Below are positions 1 to 6,852 of a stretch of 14,085 bases of DNA, one piece after another (position 1 is the first letter of the stretch; each line of letters begins with the position of its first letter). The stretch spans positions 1 through 14,085 of the forward strand of contig CAYGZA010000174.1 of NCBI GenBank assembly GCA_964354135.1, read 5' to 3'. The DNA comes from CAYGZA01 sp964354135. Its GTDB lineage: Bacteria > Planctomycetota > Planctomycetia > Pirellulales > Thermoguttaceae. The notes under the pieces were generated by a model. That model was not told the DNA's origin and did not search any database. It saw only the letters and a list, made by a program, of their open reading frames with translations. Made by a program: the position numbers and the translations under genes.

Positions 1-571
1 CCCGAAGGAGGTTGCCCGTCGTGGCGTCAAAGATCCCGACCCAGGGAACATCGGCCGACCCCACCGCCACGGTGCTCCCCGAGACGGCCACGGACATGCC
101 GATCGTCGGACCGACGAACAGGTCACTGAGCGTGTGGAGCAAATCGCCCGTGGTGGCATCGTAGATGTAGGCCGAGACGGCACGCTCGCCCCAGACGGGG
201 GCTCCCACGACGACGGTGCTACCTGAGATGGCCACGGAGGCGCCAAACTCGTCATCGGTCGCCGTGGGATTGCTGAGCGTATGGAGCAGGTCGCCGGTGG
301 GCGCGTCGAAGACGTAGGCCACGTCCGAGCCAGGCGCACCGACCACCACTGTGCTTCCCGACGCCGCCACGGAAGAGCCAAAACCGCCCCCCACGCCGGG
401 ATTGTTGAGCGTCTGCAAGAGATCGCCCAGGCTCAACATCGTGCGGGCTTCAAGCGGTTCAAGCCGGGCAAGCCGATGGCCCGGAGGGCTGCGGTGCTGA
501 CGCGTGCCGCCAAGCCGCGGGCGCCTGCCGAGTCTGCTGAAGCCGTCAGAGAGCGTGCATAGTCTGCGCAT
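1..571 (-). CDS. Planctomycetal surface protein with FG-GAP-like repeats (N-terminal part, runs off left edge)
   Basis: The minus strand is open from an ATG at 571-569, preceded by a good ribosome-binding site (AGAGGAGG), to the window edge, giving 190 residues. The basic N-terminus ends in LEPLEARTMLS (residues 37-47), which resembles the planctomycete extracellular motif (Planc_extracel type). Repeat modules of about 44-49 residues start immediately afterwards. Each has a GDLL(H/Q)TL segment, then SVA.SGSTV.VG, then a YIYDATT-like end, as in FG-GAP/beta-propeller repeat proteins. Three modules are visible and a fourth begins at the edge. The protein is probably exported and attached to the cell surface, perhaps for binding or adhesion; its ligand is unknown. 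The first module follows the LEPLEAR motif almost directly, so its usual first half seems to be missing. The C-terminus lies outside the window. It is divergently oriented and unlikely to belong to the sugar cluster. Confidence 0.82.
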   Translation of the reverse strand, partial: MRRLCTLSDGFSRLGRRPRLGGTRQHRSPPGHRLARLEPLEARTMLSLGDLLQTLNNPGVGGGFGSSVAASGSTVVVGAPGSDVAYVFDAPTGDLLHTLSNPTATDDEFGASVAISGSTVVVGAPVWGERAVSAYIYDATTGDLLHTLSDLFVGPTIGMSVAVSGSTVAVGSADVPWVGIFDATTGNLLR

Positions 572-722
572 GGTTTTGCCTCCTCTGGACGAGTTGTTCC
601 GAGTTCCCGTGAACCGCCGGCCGGGCCGACAGGGGGTCGGCGTGGCGGGTTTGCGAAGACTTCCAGGAGGATCGGGGCAGCGCACGCCGGTCGTCACTTC
701 GGGCGTTCATGGCGCTCTCCCC

Positions 723-751
723 CTAGTAGAGGCGGGCCGTGCCTCGAACAA
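723..751 (-). promoter_or_regulatory. Candidate promoter for the surface protein gene (proximal)
   Basis: Read on the minus strand, TTGTTC (751-746) and TACTAG (728-723) are separated by 17 bases, a sigma-70-like arrangement about 150 bases upstream of the ATG at 571. This is motif matching only, in a GC-rich region, so chance matches are possible. Confidence 0.22.
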
Positions 752-763
752 GCAGATGCCCGT

Positions 764-791
764 AGTCTACTTGGGCAATAACCCATGTCAA
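764..791 (-). promoter_or_regulatory. Candidate promoter for the surface protein gene (distal)
   Basis: On the minus strand a perfect TTGACA (791-786) is followed after 16 bases by TAGACT (769-764). This is the best -35 match in the 572-880 gap and it points towards the FG-GAP gene. The spacer is one base short of ideal. No experimental support is available. Confidence 0.3.
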
Positions 792-880
792 CAGATTTGC
801 GCCCTTTCCGCGGCGCGGCGGCCCGCGTCAACTCGGCGATGTCGGCCTTGTACGCGGGACGCGAGTGCGGCAAGTGCCGC

Positions 881-1290
881 TCACTCCCACCGCACGAGGG
901 TCGTGAGAGAATAGGAGAGACCCTCAAGGTCGAACTGCGCCTCGCCGAACAGGGCCACGTGGCCCTGCCGCGGCTTGGCCACGCGGCCGACCAGCCCGCC
1001 GGACTTCTCTTCCACCGGCTGGGGCCGCCATTTCGCGGGGCGGAAGTCCTTGGTCGGCGCGTGGGCGACCCACAGCCGCGCGGCGGCCGGCTTGGCGGAC
1101 GACGTCATCGCAAGCACCAACTGGCCGTCGCCGTCCGAGTGCTTCCAGTCCAATTGCGGCAGGGAGCCGCCGGCGGCCGTCTGCGGATCGACCTGGAGCA
1201 GCTTACTCTCAGTTGCGACGGGCCGTCGGAGGAGCTGCTGGCGCTCGACGAGGCCCTCACCGAGTCCGTGCCCGAGCCCGTTGCCTGCGG
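881..1290 (-). pseudogene. C-terminal remnant of a PhoPQ-activated pathogenicity-related (PqaA-type) protein
   Basis: The minus-strand frame ending at a TGA (883-881) gives a convincing domain end. It contains GHGLGEGL, then SLPQLDWKHSDGDGQL, ARLWVAHAPTKDFRPAKW, GHVALFGEAQFD and a final YSLTTLVRWE. This order (Trp-rich strand, LW.A..PT.DFR, then a closing TT..R segment) matches what I recall of the end of PhoPQ-activated pathogenicity-related proteins, an alpha/beta-hydrolase-like family usually about 450-500 residues long. Only about 120 residues are recognisable here. The segment between GHGLGEGL and SLPQLDW looks scrambled, the frame has no good ATG start, and the catalytic core that should lie upstream is absent and replaced by hairpin repeats. 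It is therefore probably a truncated, dead gene. The family assignment is by eye and moderately sure. Confidence 0.5.
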
Positions 1291-1413
1291 ACCGGTGTGC
1301 GCCTCGCCGTCCGATGCCGCTCACACCGCTCTCCAACGCGGAAGAGGCCAAGCTCCGCAGAACACTCTCTACCTACGGGTTGGCATAGCCCCCCAATGTC
1401 GGCCATTTGGCTC

Positions 1414-1466
1414 GCACGGGCATTCTCTGCCCGTGCCTCGTGCCTGCACTGGCGAGACACCAGTGC
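1414..1466. repeat. Tandem double-hairpin intergenic repeat (REP-like)
   Basis: Two hairpins lie 9 bases apart. The first has a perfect 9-bp stem, GCACGGGCA at 1414-1422 pairing with TGCCCGTGC at 1428-1436, and a 5-base loop. The second has a 7-bp stem, GCACTGG at 1446-1452 pairing with CCAGTGC at 1460-1466, and a 7-base loop. The layout resembles bacterial REP/BIME elements, and I recall similar sequences being common in planctomycete genomes. It sits where the upstream part of the PqaA-like gene should be. Confidence 0.6.
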
Positions 1467-1567
1467 CACCCAGATATACTACGTTTTGTGGGGTTCAAAG
1501 GTCCTTCTATGTACCCCAGTACGTCTTTTTTTATCACACCAGCCCCAGATCATGAAATAATCTCTCA

Positions 1568-1606
1568 CTCCGTCTGTTGATGTGTAACATCTCCGTCTGC
1601 TATCCT
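1568..1606 (+). promoter_or_regulatory. Candidate promoter and operator of the sugar operon
   Basis: TTGATG (1577-1582) and TATCCT (1601-1606) are 18 bases apart, a plausible sigma-70 pair at the AT-rich end of the intergenic region. Overlapping the -35 box and spacer is a 13-base palindrome, GATGT-GTA-ACATC (1579-1591). It is flanked by an exact direct repeat, CTCCGTCTG, at 1568-1576 and 1591-1599 (23-base period, about two helical turns). DeoR-family repressors commonly bind repeated or palindromic sites near their own promoters, so this is the best operator candidate in the window. It is inferred from pattern only. Confidence 0.35.
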
Positions 1607-1612
1607 GGTGCC

Positions 1613-1798
1613 ATGCGTCGGCCAAATGGGGAGCTAAACGGGGACTTGTCGTTTGGCTGGACCGCTGTAGAGAACGCCCCCTGTGGCGTCTCGGGAAGAG
1701 AATGTCGTTTGTGGCATTCCGAGAAAGGCGGCGTCTCCGGGGACACCACGAAACGGCTCGGATGCCGTTCGCAACCGACTGCCGAGAGTACACGATGA
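1613..1798 (+). other. Possible leader ORF overlapping the DeoR gene start
   Basis: An ATG at 1613 opens a 61-codon frame whose TGA (1796-1798) overlaps the DeoR gene's ATG (1795-1797) as ATGA, a layout typical of translational coupling. The product resembles no family I know and no clear ribosome-binding site precedes its ATG. It may be a chance frame in a long 5' leader, but the stop-start overlap is worth recording. Confidence 0.2.
1749..1771 (+). promoter_or_regulatory. Near-palindrome just upstream of the DeoR start
   Basis: CGAAACGGC (1749-1757) and GCCGTTCG (1764-1771) form an inverted repeat with one extra base in the left arm and a 6-base centre, 23 bases before the ATG at 1795. It could be a second regulator site or an mRNA hairpin in the leader. 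Evidence is weak. Confidence 0.2.
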
Positions 1799-2613
1799 AT
1801 CAATCGGAACGCCAGCACGCGATCGTCGAGCATCTGGGGGCGGTCGGGGCCTGTTCGTACCAGGACTTGGCCCAGTTGCTGGGCGTCTCCGAGATGACGA
1901 TCCGTCGCGACGTGGACAAACTGGTCCAGCGGGGTGGGTTGATCAAGAGCCTCGGGGGCGTCCAGACCGCCCACGCCCCCAAGCACTTCTACGAATCGGC
2001 CGTCCAGCAGCGCCTGCCGATCCATCGGGCCCAGAAGGAACAGATCGCCCGCGAGGTCGTGCGGCAGATCCAGCCGCACCAGACGATCTTCTTGGACGGC
2101 AGCACCACCTGTCTCGTCCTGGCTCGGCACCTGGCCGAGAAACTCCGGGGCTTGAGCGTCGTGACCCATTCGGCGCTGGTCTGCATGGAGTTCGGTCGGG
2201 CCACGGAGAATACGATCCTCAGCCTGGGTGGGCAGTTCGATCCGGCCAGCGCGTGCTTCGTGGGCCCGACGGCCGAGGAAGCCGCGCGCCGGTTCTTCGT
2301 CGACGTCGCCTTCCTCTCCACCAAAGGGTTTCTGCCGGAGGAGGGGACGTTCGAGTCGTCGATCGCCACCTTCCGCATCAAGCAGATCATCGCGGAGCAG
2401 GCAGCGCGGGTGGCCTTGCTGGTGGACCACTCGAAATTCGGACAGCGTGCCCTGTGCAAGGTGCTGGACATCCGCCAGATCGACGAGGTGATCACCGACG
2501 CGGGCACGACGGCCGCCGACTTGGCGCTCGTGGAGCAGCGCGGCGTGGTCGTGCGGGTCGCGGCGGGGAACTCGATGCCTGTGGGGGCTGCGCCCGATGC
2601 CTTTTCAAGTTAG
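1795..2613 (+). CDS. DeoR-family transcriptional regulator
   Basis: This 272-residue protein has the standard DeoR length and layout. A winged helix-turn-helix lies at residues 21-47 (SYQDLAQLLGVSEMTIRRDV), the family signature. The C-terminal sugar-phosphate-sensing domain follows, with DGSTT at 101-105, a GGQFDP segment, STKGF near 175-179 and DHSKFG at 211-216. Members bind phosphorylated sugars, which usually releases repression of a nearby catabolic operon. I chose ATG 1795 because MNQSERQHAIVEHL is a normal DeoR beginning. An in-frame ATG at 1702 would add 31 unconserved residues, and GAGAG lies 6 bases before 1795. It precedes eight same-strand sugar-metabolism genes and probably controls them and itself. 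The ligand is unknown. Confidence 0.92.
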   Translation: MNQSERQHAIVEHLGAVGACSYQDLAQLLGVSEMTIRRDVDKLVQRGGLIKSLGGVQTAHAPKHFYESAVQQRLPIHRAQKEQIAREVVRQIQPHQTIFLDGSTTCLVLARHLAEKLRGLSVVTHSALVCMEFGRATENTILSLGGQFDPASACFVGPTAEEAARRFFVDVAFLSTKGFLPEEGTFESSIATFRIKQIIAEQAARVALLVDHSKFGQRALCKVLDIRQIDEVITDAGTTAADLALVEQRGVVVRVAAGNSMPVGAAPDAFSS

Positions 2614-2640
2614 ACACGCGGCGGGAAATGATCCACCTGT

Positions 2641-2681
2641 AGGACGGACTTCCATTCCGTCCTGAGCGGATTACGAATCCG
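2641..2681. repeat. Tandem hairpin repeat between regulator and GH38 gene
   Basis: An 8-bp stem, AGGACGGA (2641-2648) with TCCGTCCT (2656-2663), is followed 3 bases later by a 6-bp stem, CGGATT (2667-2672) with AATCCG (2676-2681). Both also contain TCCGTCC, so each looks like a variant of one unit. No T-run follows, so it is not a classical terminator. It may attenuate or stabilise the mRNA between the regulator and the enzyme genes, or be a mobile REP-like element. Confidence 0.55.
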
Positions 2682-2715
2682 TCCTGCGGGAGCGCATGAA
2701 AAAGGAGTCGGACCC

Positions 2716-5355
2716 ATGATGACTACTGCCAGCGGTTTCGTGCCACGTGGAGTTCTGCTGGGCCTTGCGGCGGCTGCGCTCTGGTGCTGCCACGATGCTG
2801 TGTCTGCCGAGCCGGCCGGTCCGCCGCCCGCCGCGAAGGACGTCTTTTTCTTCATTCCCCACACGCACTGGGAGGGAGCGGTCTTCAAGACCCGCGAAGA
2901 ATACCTCGACATGGGGCTGCCTATTATCGTCCGGGCCCTCAAGCTGCTGAAGGCCCACCCCAACTACCGCTTCGTCCTCGACCAGGCCTGCTACGTGAAG
3001 CCTTTCTTGGAGCGCTACCCGGAAGAGGAGGCGGCGTTTCGCAAGTTTGTCGACCAGCGGCGGCTGGCGATCGTGGGCGGCTTCGACGTGATGCCCGACG
3101 TCAACATGCCCGGCGGCGAATCGTTCGTGCGCCAGGTGCTCTACGGCAAGGGGTATTTCCGCAAGAAGTTGGGGGTCGACGTGACCGTCGGCTGGCAGCT
3201 CGACACCTTCGGGCATCATCCGCAGATGCCGCAGTTATTGAAGCTGGGCGGGTACAAGTCGTTCTGGTTTTTCCGCGGCGTGGCCGACTGGAAAACCCCA
3301 TCGGAATTCCTCTGGGAAGGGATCGACGGCTCGCGGATCCCCGCATTCTGGCTGCCGCACGGCTACGCCCATACCTACGGCTCCCCGAACACCCTGCCGG
3401 CGTTCACCGACTTCTTCAAGGGGCGGTTCGACGCGCTGGCCCCCTTTGCCCGCGGACGCGGCCGCGCGGGACTGGCGGGGGCCGACGTCTGCGAGCCCGA
3501 GGAACACGTGCCGGCCCTGGTCGAGCAGTTCAATCGCCAGCCGAACGCCCCCTTCGAGCTGCGGATCGCCGTGCCCACGGATTTCGAGGCCCTCGTCGCC
3601 CAGCGAGCCGATCGGCCCGTCATTGGCGGCGACCTCAATCCTATCTTCCAGGGCGCATACAGCAGCCGGATCGAGCTGAAACAGAGGACGAGGGACCTCG
3701 AGCGCCTGCTCACCACGGCCGAGAAGCTGGGCGTGCTGTGCCGTTGGCTTGGCGTGCCGGCCGATGAGGAGGTGCTTTGGCGGGGATGGGAGCCGATGCT
3801 CTTCAACCAGACGCACGACCTCATGTCCGGCGTGATGACGGACCGGGTCTACGACGACACGATCCGCGGCTACGATTTCTCCAAGCGGATCGCCGACGAC
3901 GAGGTCCAAACGAGGTGGCGGAGCTTCTCGGCTCGCATCAACACCCGGGGCGAGGGCATCCCGGTCGCGGTGTTCAACTCGCTCGGCTGGCCACGGACCG
4001 ACATTGCGGTGGCCAACGTGGGCTTCGCTGAAGGCGACGTCGCGGACGTGCGTCTGGTGGGGCCCGACGGGCAGGCCGTGCCGGTCCAGTCGCTCAGCAG
4101 CCATCGCTACGCCAACGGCGCCCTGTTGCGGGCCGAGGTTGCCTTTGTGGCCCGCGATGTCCCGCCGCTGGGCTACTCCGTCTTTCGGCTGATTCCGCTG
4201 CGGTCGCCTGCCGCTGCGGCCGCCAAGCCGCAGGCGGAGCCGGTCCTGGAAAACGAGTATTACCGCGTCGAAGTCAATCCTGCCGGCGGTGCCATCACCC
4301 GGCTGCTCGTGAAGGCCGACAACTGGGAAGCCCTCGGCGGTCCCGGCAACGTCGTGGCCCGAGAGGAGGACCGCGGCGACCTGTGGGAGCCCTACCGGCC
4401 GCTGGACGGGGGCAGCCGCATCGCCATGAAGACCCAGGTCGTCGTGCCGCAGCCGGGCAAGGCCGTGTTCAGTAGCGAGCAGGCCGCCCCGCGGGGCACG
4501 GTGAGTCGGGGGCCGGTCGTCTCCGAGTTCAAGGTCGCGCATCCCTTCGGCACCAAGGGGAGCTTCGCCACAACGGTCCGCCTCTACGCCGGACTGCGGC
4601 GGATCGACATCCGCACGCAGATCGTCAACCAGGAGCAGTTCGTCCGCTACCGGGTGTTGTTTCCCACGTCGATCCGCGACGGCCAAAGCGTCCACGAAAT
4701 CCCATTCGGGGCAATCCAGCGTCCGGCGGCAATCGAGTTCCCCGCGCAGAACTGGATCGACTACGGCAACGGCCAGAGGGGCGTTGCCCTGCTCAACCGC
4801 GGCCTGCCCGGCAACGTCGTCACCGGCGGCACGATGATGCTCTCGCTCTTGCGGAGCACGCGGATCGTGGCCTACGGCTTCGGCGGCGGCTACGAGCCGG
4901 GCATGTCGTCCGATTCCGGCCTGGAATTGGGCAAGGAGCTGACGTTCGATTATGCCCTGGTTCCCCATGCCGGCGACTGGCGCGAGGCGGCCGTTTATCG
5001 CGAGGGGCTGGAGTTCAACCATCCGCTCTTGGCCTGCACCATGGCCACGCAGTCGGGCGAGCTGCCCGGTCGCTGGGGGTTCCTGGACATCGCCCCGCAG
5101 AACGTCGTCGTCTCCGCGCTCAAGCCCGGCCCGGACGGGTCCGCCGTGCTGCGGGTCTACGAAGCGGCCGGAAAGCCCGCCGCCGCGAAGATCCGGATCT
5201 CGGCCCAGGTGGTCACGGCCGAAGAGGTCAATCTCATGGAGGACCCCGGGCGCAAGCTGGCGGTGACCGATAACACGCTGCAGCTCGATCTTCACCCGTT
5301 CGAGATCAAAACCATCAAGTTCCGGATTCGACCCCTCAAGACTGTGAGCCGTTAA
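2716..5355 (+). CDS. Secreted GH38 alpha-mannosidase-like glycoside hydrolase
   Basis: This 879-residue protein starts at the first of two ATGs, 8 bases after AAAGGAG. Residues 1-31 form a Sec signal peptide (basic start, hydrophobic core, likely cleavage after AVSA), so it acts outside the cytoplasm, unlike E. coli MngB. The N-terminal barrel carries GH38 landmarks: HTHWE at 49-53, GWQLDTFGHHPQMPQLL around 159-175 with the expected nucleophile Asp163, and NQTHDLMSG at 364-372 with the expected zinc ligand His367. Beta-rich domains follow. GH38 enzymes release alpha-mannose with retention of configuration using one zinc. The zinc-binding Asp of the usual HxHWD is Glu53 here, and the following REW is also lost, so substrate or metal use may differ. 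It probably starts the glycan-degrading part of the cluster. The family is clear; activity on mannose is inferred. Confidence 0.88.
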   Translation: MMTTASGFVPRGVLLGLAAAALWCCHDAVSAEPAGPPPAAKDVFFFIPHTHWEGAVFKTREEYLDMGLPIIVRALKLLKAHPNYRFVLDQACYVKPFLERYPEEEAAFRKFVDQRRLAIVGGFDVMPDVNMPGGESFVRQVLYGKGYFRKKLGVDVTVGWQLDTFGHHPQMPQLLKLGGYKSFWFFRGVADWKTPSEFLWEGIDGSRIPAFWLPHGYAHTYGSPNTLPAFTDFFKGRFDALAPFARGRGRAGLAGADVCEPEEHVPALVEQFNRQPNAPFELRIAVPTDFEALVAQRADRPVIGGDLNPIFQGAYSSRIELKQRTRDLERLLTTAEKLGVLCRWLGVPADEEVLWRGWEPMLFNQTHDLMSGVMTDRVYDDTIRGYDFSKRIADDEVQTRWRSFSARINTRGEGIPVAVFNSLGWPRTDIAVANVGFAEGDVADVRLVGPDGQAVPVQSLSSHRYANGALLRAEVAFVARDVPPLGYSVFRLIPLRSPAAAAAKPQAEPVLENEYYRVEVNPAGGAITRLLVKADNWEALGGPGNVVAREEDRGDLWEPYRPLDGGSRIAMKTQVVVPQPGKAVFSSEQAAPRGTVSRGPVVSEFKVAHPFGTKGSFATTVRLYAGLRRIDIRTQIVNQEQFVRYRVLFPTSIRDGQSVHEIPFGAIQRPAAIEFPAQNWIDYGNGQRGVALLNRGLPGNVVTGGTMMLSLLRSTRIVAYGFGGGYEPGMSSDSGLELGKELTFDYALVPHAGDWREAAVYREGLEFNHPLLACTMATQSGELPGRWGFLDIAPQNVVVSALKPGPDGSAVLRVYEAAGKPAAAKIRISAQVVTAEEVNLMEDPGRKLAVTDNTLQLDLHPFEIKTIKFRIRPLKTVSR

Positions 5356-5377
5356 GACCGGTGCGAAGGAATTGGAG

Positions 5378-6802
5378 ATGCCCATGACTGATGAATCGCG
5401 TTTCTCGCGTCGTGTTCTTCTCCTGCGGTCCGGGGCGGCCGGCATTGGGGCTGCTTCGGCGGCCGGGTTGGGCCTCATGTCCGATAGTCTGTGGGCCGGC
5501 GAAGCGCCCCTGGAGGTGCCGTCTCTGGTTCGCGGCATTGCGGACCCGGAAATACGCGCCGGAGTGGAGGCCGCGATCGCCAAGAACCTGATGCCGGCGG
5601 CGGTGGAGACGCTCTACCCGGGCTACTTCAACATCTGTGCCGATGGCGTCGGTTATGGCGGCGCAACCTGGCCGGGGCTCGATTCGTGGCAGATGGCCGG
5701 GGCATATCTTCTCCTCGGCCGCACGCGCTTGGTCCTCGACTACTTCGAGTTCGTGCGGGCATCCCAGCGGAAGGACGGCAACGTCCCGTTTGCCATCTTT
5801 TCGGGCGACACGAGACCGGACAAGGGTTGCCTCAGCGGCCTGAAGCACCCGGACGACGTGTTCACCTACAAGCCGCCAAGACGCGAAGGCCTGCCGGCTT
5901 CCAGCCAGGCGACGCGGACGTGGATCGGCCTGTTCGTGCATTGGCAGCCCAAAGCCAATCCGCTTAGCACCCTGGGGCCCACCTGCTACCTCCTCACGGC
6001 TGCGGAGATCTTCGACGCCACCAAGTCGCTGCCGTGGCTGCGAGAGAGACTCCCGTCGATCGAAGCGGCCGCAAAGTACCTGTTGAGCCGGCAGAACCGG
6101 AGCGGGCTGATCGGCGGCTCGGGGTTCTACATCGAACTGCCGCCTCGCTACGGTTGCGACGGCGTGACCCAGTGCTACGCCGTCCACGCCTTCCGCGAGC
6201 TGGCCCGCTTGTTCCGTGCGGCCGGAGACAAAGCGAGCGAGGCCGCCTGGGCCGCCCACGCCGATAAGCTGGCGCAGGACTTCGCGGCCGCTTTCTGGCG
6301 CGAGGACCACTTCGGCGAGTACGTTCACGCCGAGCGCGGGCTGGTCGATTCGCACGGGCTGTCGGACGTGAACTGGGCGGCGGTTGCGTTCGGCCTCGCG
6401 GCCGGGCGCCAGCTCGAACTGGTCTGGTCGCGGCTCTTGAAGGAGCCGGGATTCTGGCTCGGCGGGATGCCGACGCAGCCCGTCACGAAACCCTTCGCGT
6501 ACGAGAAGTGGGAATACAACGAACCGGTGCCGTTCCAGGTCTCGCCGGTCCACGACGTGGCGGCGATGGGGCGCGTTTGGTACGTGGAGGCGACCGCCTG
6601 TGGGCGCATGCACGCGCGCGAACGCCTGGTAGAGTCGGTCCGCAAGGTATGCCGGGCCGCCAAGGCCGACGGCTATTGGCGCGAGCGGTATCATCCGCAA
6701 CCCAACGGCACGGTTGTTCCTGCCGGGGCACAGAAGTACTGCGAATACGCGGCCATTCTGGTACGGGTGGTCTTCGGCAATCGAGAAATCTTCTGGCGCT
6801 GA
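5378..6802 (+). CDS. Tat-exported alpha/alpha-toroid glycosidase-like protein
   Basis: The 474-residue product begins with a twin-arginine signal (SRRVLLL at 10-16, then an Ala/Gly-rich hydrophobic stretch to about residue 40), so it should be exported folded. The body is helical and Trp/Tyr-rich, like six-hairpin glycosidases (GH63/GH78/debranching type). Visible landmarks are GATWPGLDSWQMAGAYLLLG (95-114), a DGVTQCYAVHAFRELARL helix (261-278), a HGLSDVNWAAVAFGL helix (326-340) and a YCEYAA segment near 454-459. Asp102 and one of the Glu residues in EKWEYNE (376-382) are plausible catalytic acids, but this is a guess. Starts at TTG 5372, ATG 5378 or ATG 5384 are all possible; AAGGA lies 7 bases before 5378. 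Only 22 bases separate it from the GH38 gene, suggesting the two act on the same glycan. The exact family and substrate are not recognised. Confidence 0.75.
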   Translation: MPMTDESRFSRRVLLLRSGAAGIGAASAAGLGLMSDSLWAGEAPLEVPSLVRGIADPEIRAGVEAAIAKNLMPAAVETLYPGYFNICADGVGYGGATWPGLDSWQMAGAYLLLGRTRLVLDYFEFVRASQRKDGNVPFAIFSGDTRPDKGCLSGLKHPDDVFTYKPPRREGLPASSQATRTWIGLFVHWQPKANPLSTLGPTCYLLTAAEIFDATKSLPWLRERLPSIEAAAKYLLSRQNRSGLIGGSGFYIELPPRYGCDGVTQCYAVHAFRELARLFRAAGDKASEAAWAAHADKLAQDFAAAFWREDHFGEYVHAERGLVDSHGLSDVNWAAVAFGLAAGRQLELVWSRLLKEPGFWLGGMPTQPVTKPFAYEKWEYNEPVPFQVSPVHDVAAMGRVWYVEATACGRMHARERLVESVRKVCRAAKADGYWRERYHPQPNGTVVPAGAQKYCEYAAILVRVVFGNREIFWR

Positions 6803-6814
6803 GGAGCGGCAGCG

Positions 6815-6852
6815 ATGAAGTGGACGCGTTCTGCCTGATGAACGTGCGGTGA
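6815..6852 (+). other. Two chained mini-ORFs before the URO-D-like gene
   Basis: GAGGAG (6801-6806) stands 8 bases before ATG 6815, which opens a 7-codon ORF (MKWTRSA) ending at TGA 6836-6838. That stop overlaps ATG 6838, which opens a 4-codon ORF (MNVR) ending at TGA 6850-6852, directly touching ATG 6853 of the next gene. The strong ribosome-binding site therefore serves a leader peptide, and the main gene, with no good site of its own, may depend on re-initiation. Chance cannot be excluded. Confidence 0.25.

Larger units (their letters stand above)
572..880. other. Intergenic region between surface protein gene and PqaA-like remnant
   Basis: No credible coding frame was found here on either strand. 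Translations of open stretches are Arg/Ser/Pro-rich and lack recognisable motifs, as expected for chance frames in GC-rich DNA. The region holds the two minus-strand promoter candidates and the ribosome-binding site of the surface protein gene at its left end. Confidence 0.5.
1291..1612. other. Non-coding stretch with repeat and promoter region
   Basis: No gene is supported here. The left part is low-complexity GC-rich sequence with no recognised similarity, the middle holds the double hairpin (1414-1466), and from about 1480 the base composition becomes clearly more AT-rich. This ends in the promoter/operator-like segment at 1568-1606. Confidence 0.5.

Noticed and set aside
785..1555. Plus-strand frame of 256 codons across the PqaA-like remnant
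   Set aside because: No motifs and Arg/Gly/Pro-rich composition. The opposite strand carries the recognisable PqaA-type C-terminus.
1702..1794. Earlier ATG for the DeoR regulator, adding 31 residues
   Set aside because: The extra residues are unlike any DeoR N-terminus, and the family begins where ATG 1795 starts; a better-placed GAGAG precedes 1795.
3235..5583. Very long minus-strand open frame (782 codons) opposite the GH38 gene
   Set aside because: It is the antisense shadow of a GC-rich gene with strong third-position GC. Its translation is His/Asp/Arg-rich with no motifs, while the plus strand has clear GH38 features.
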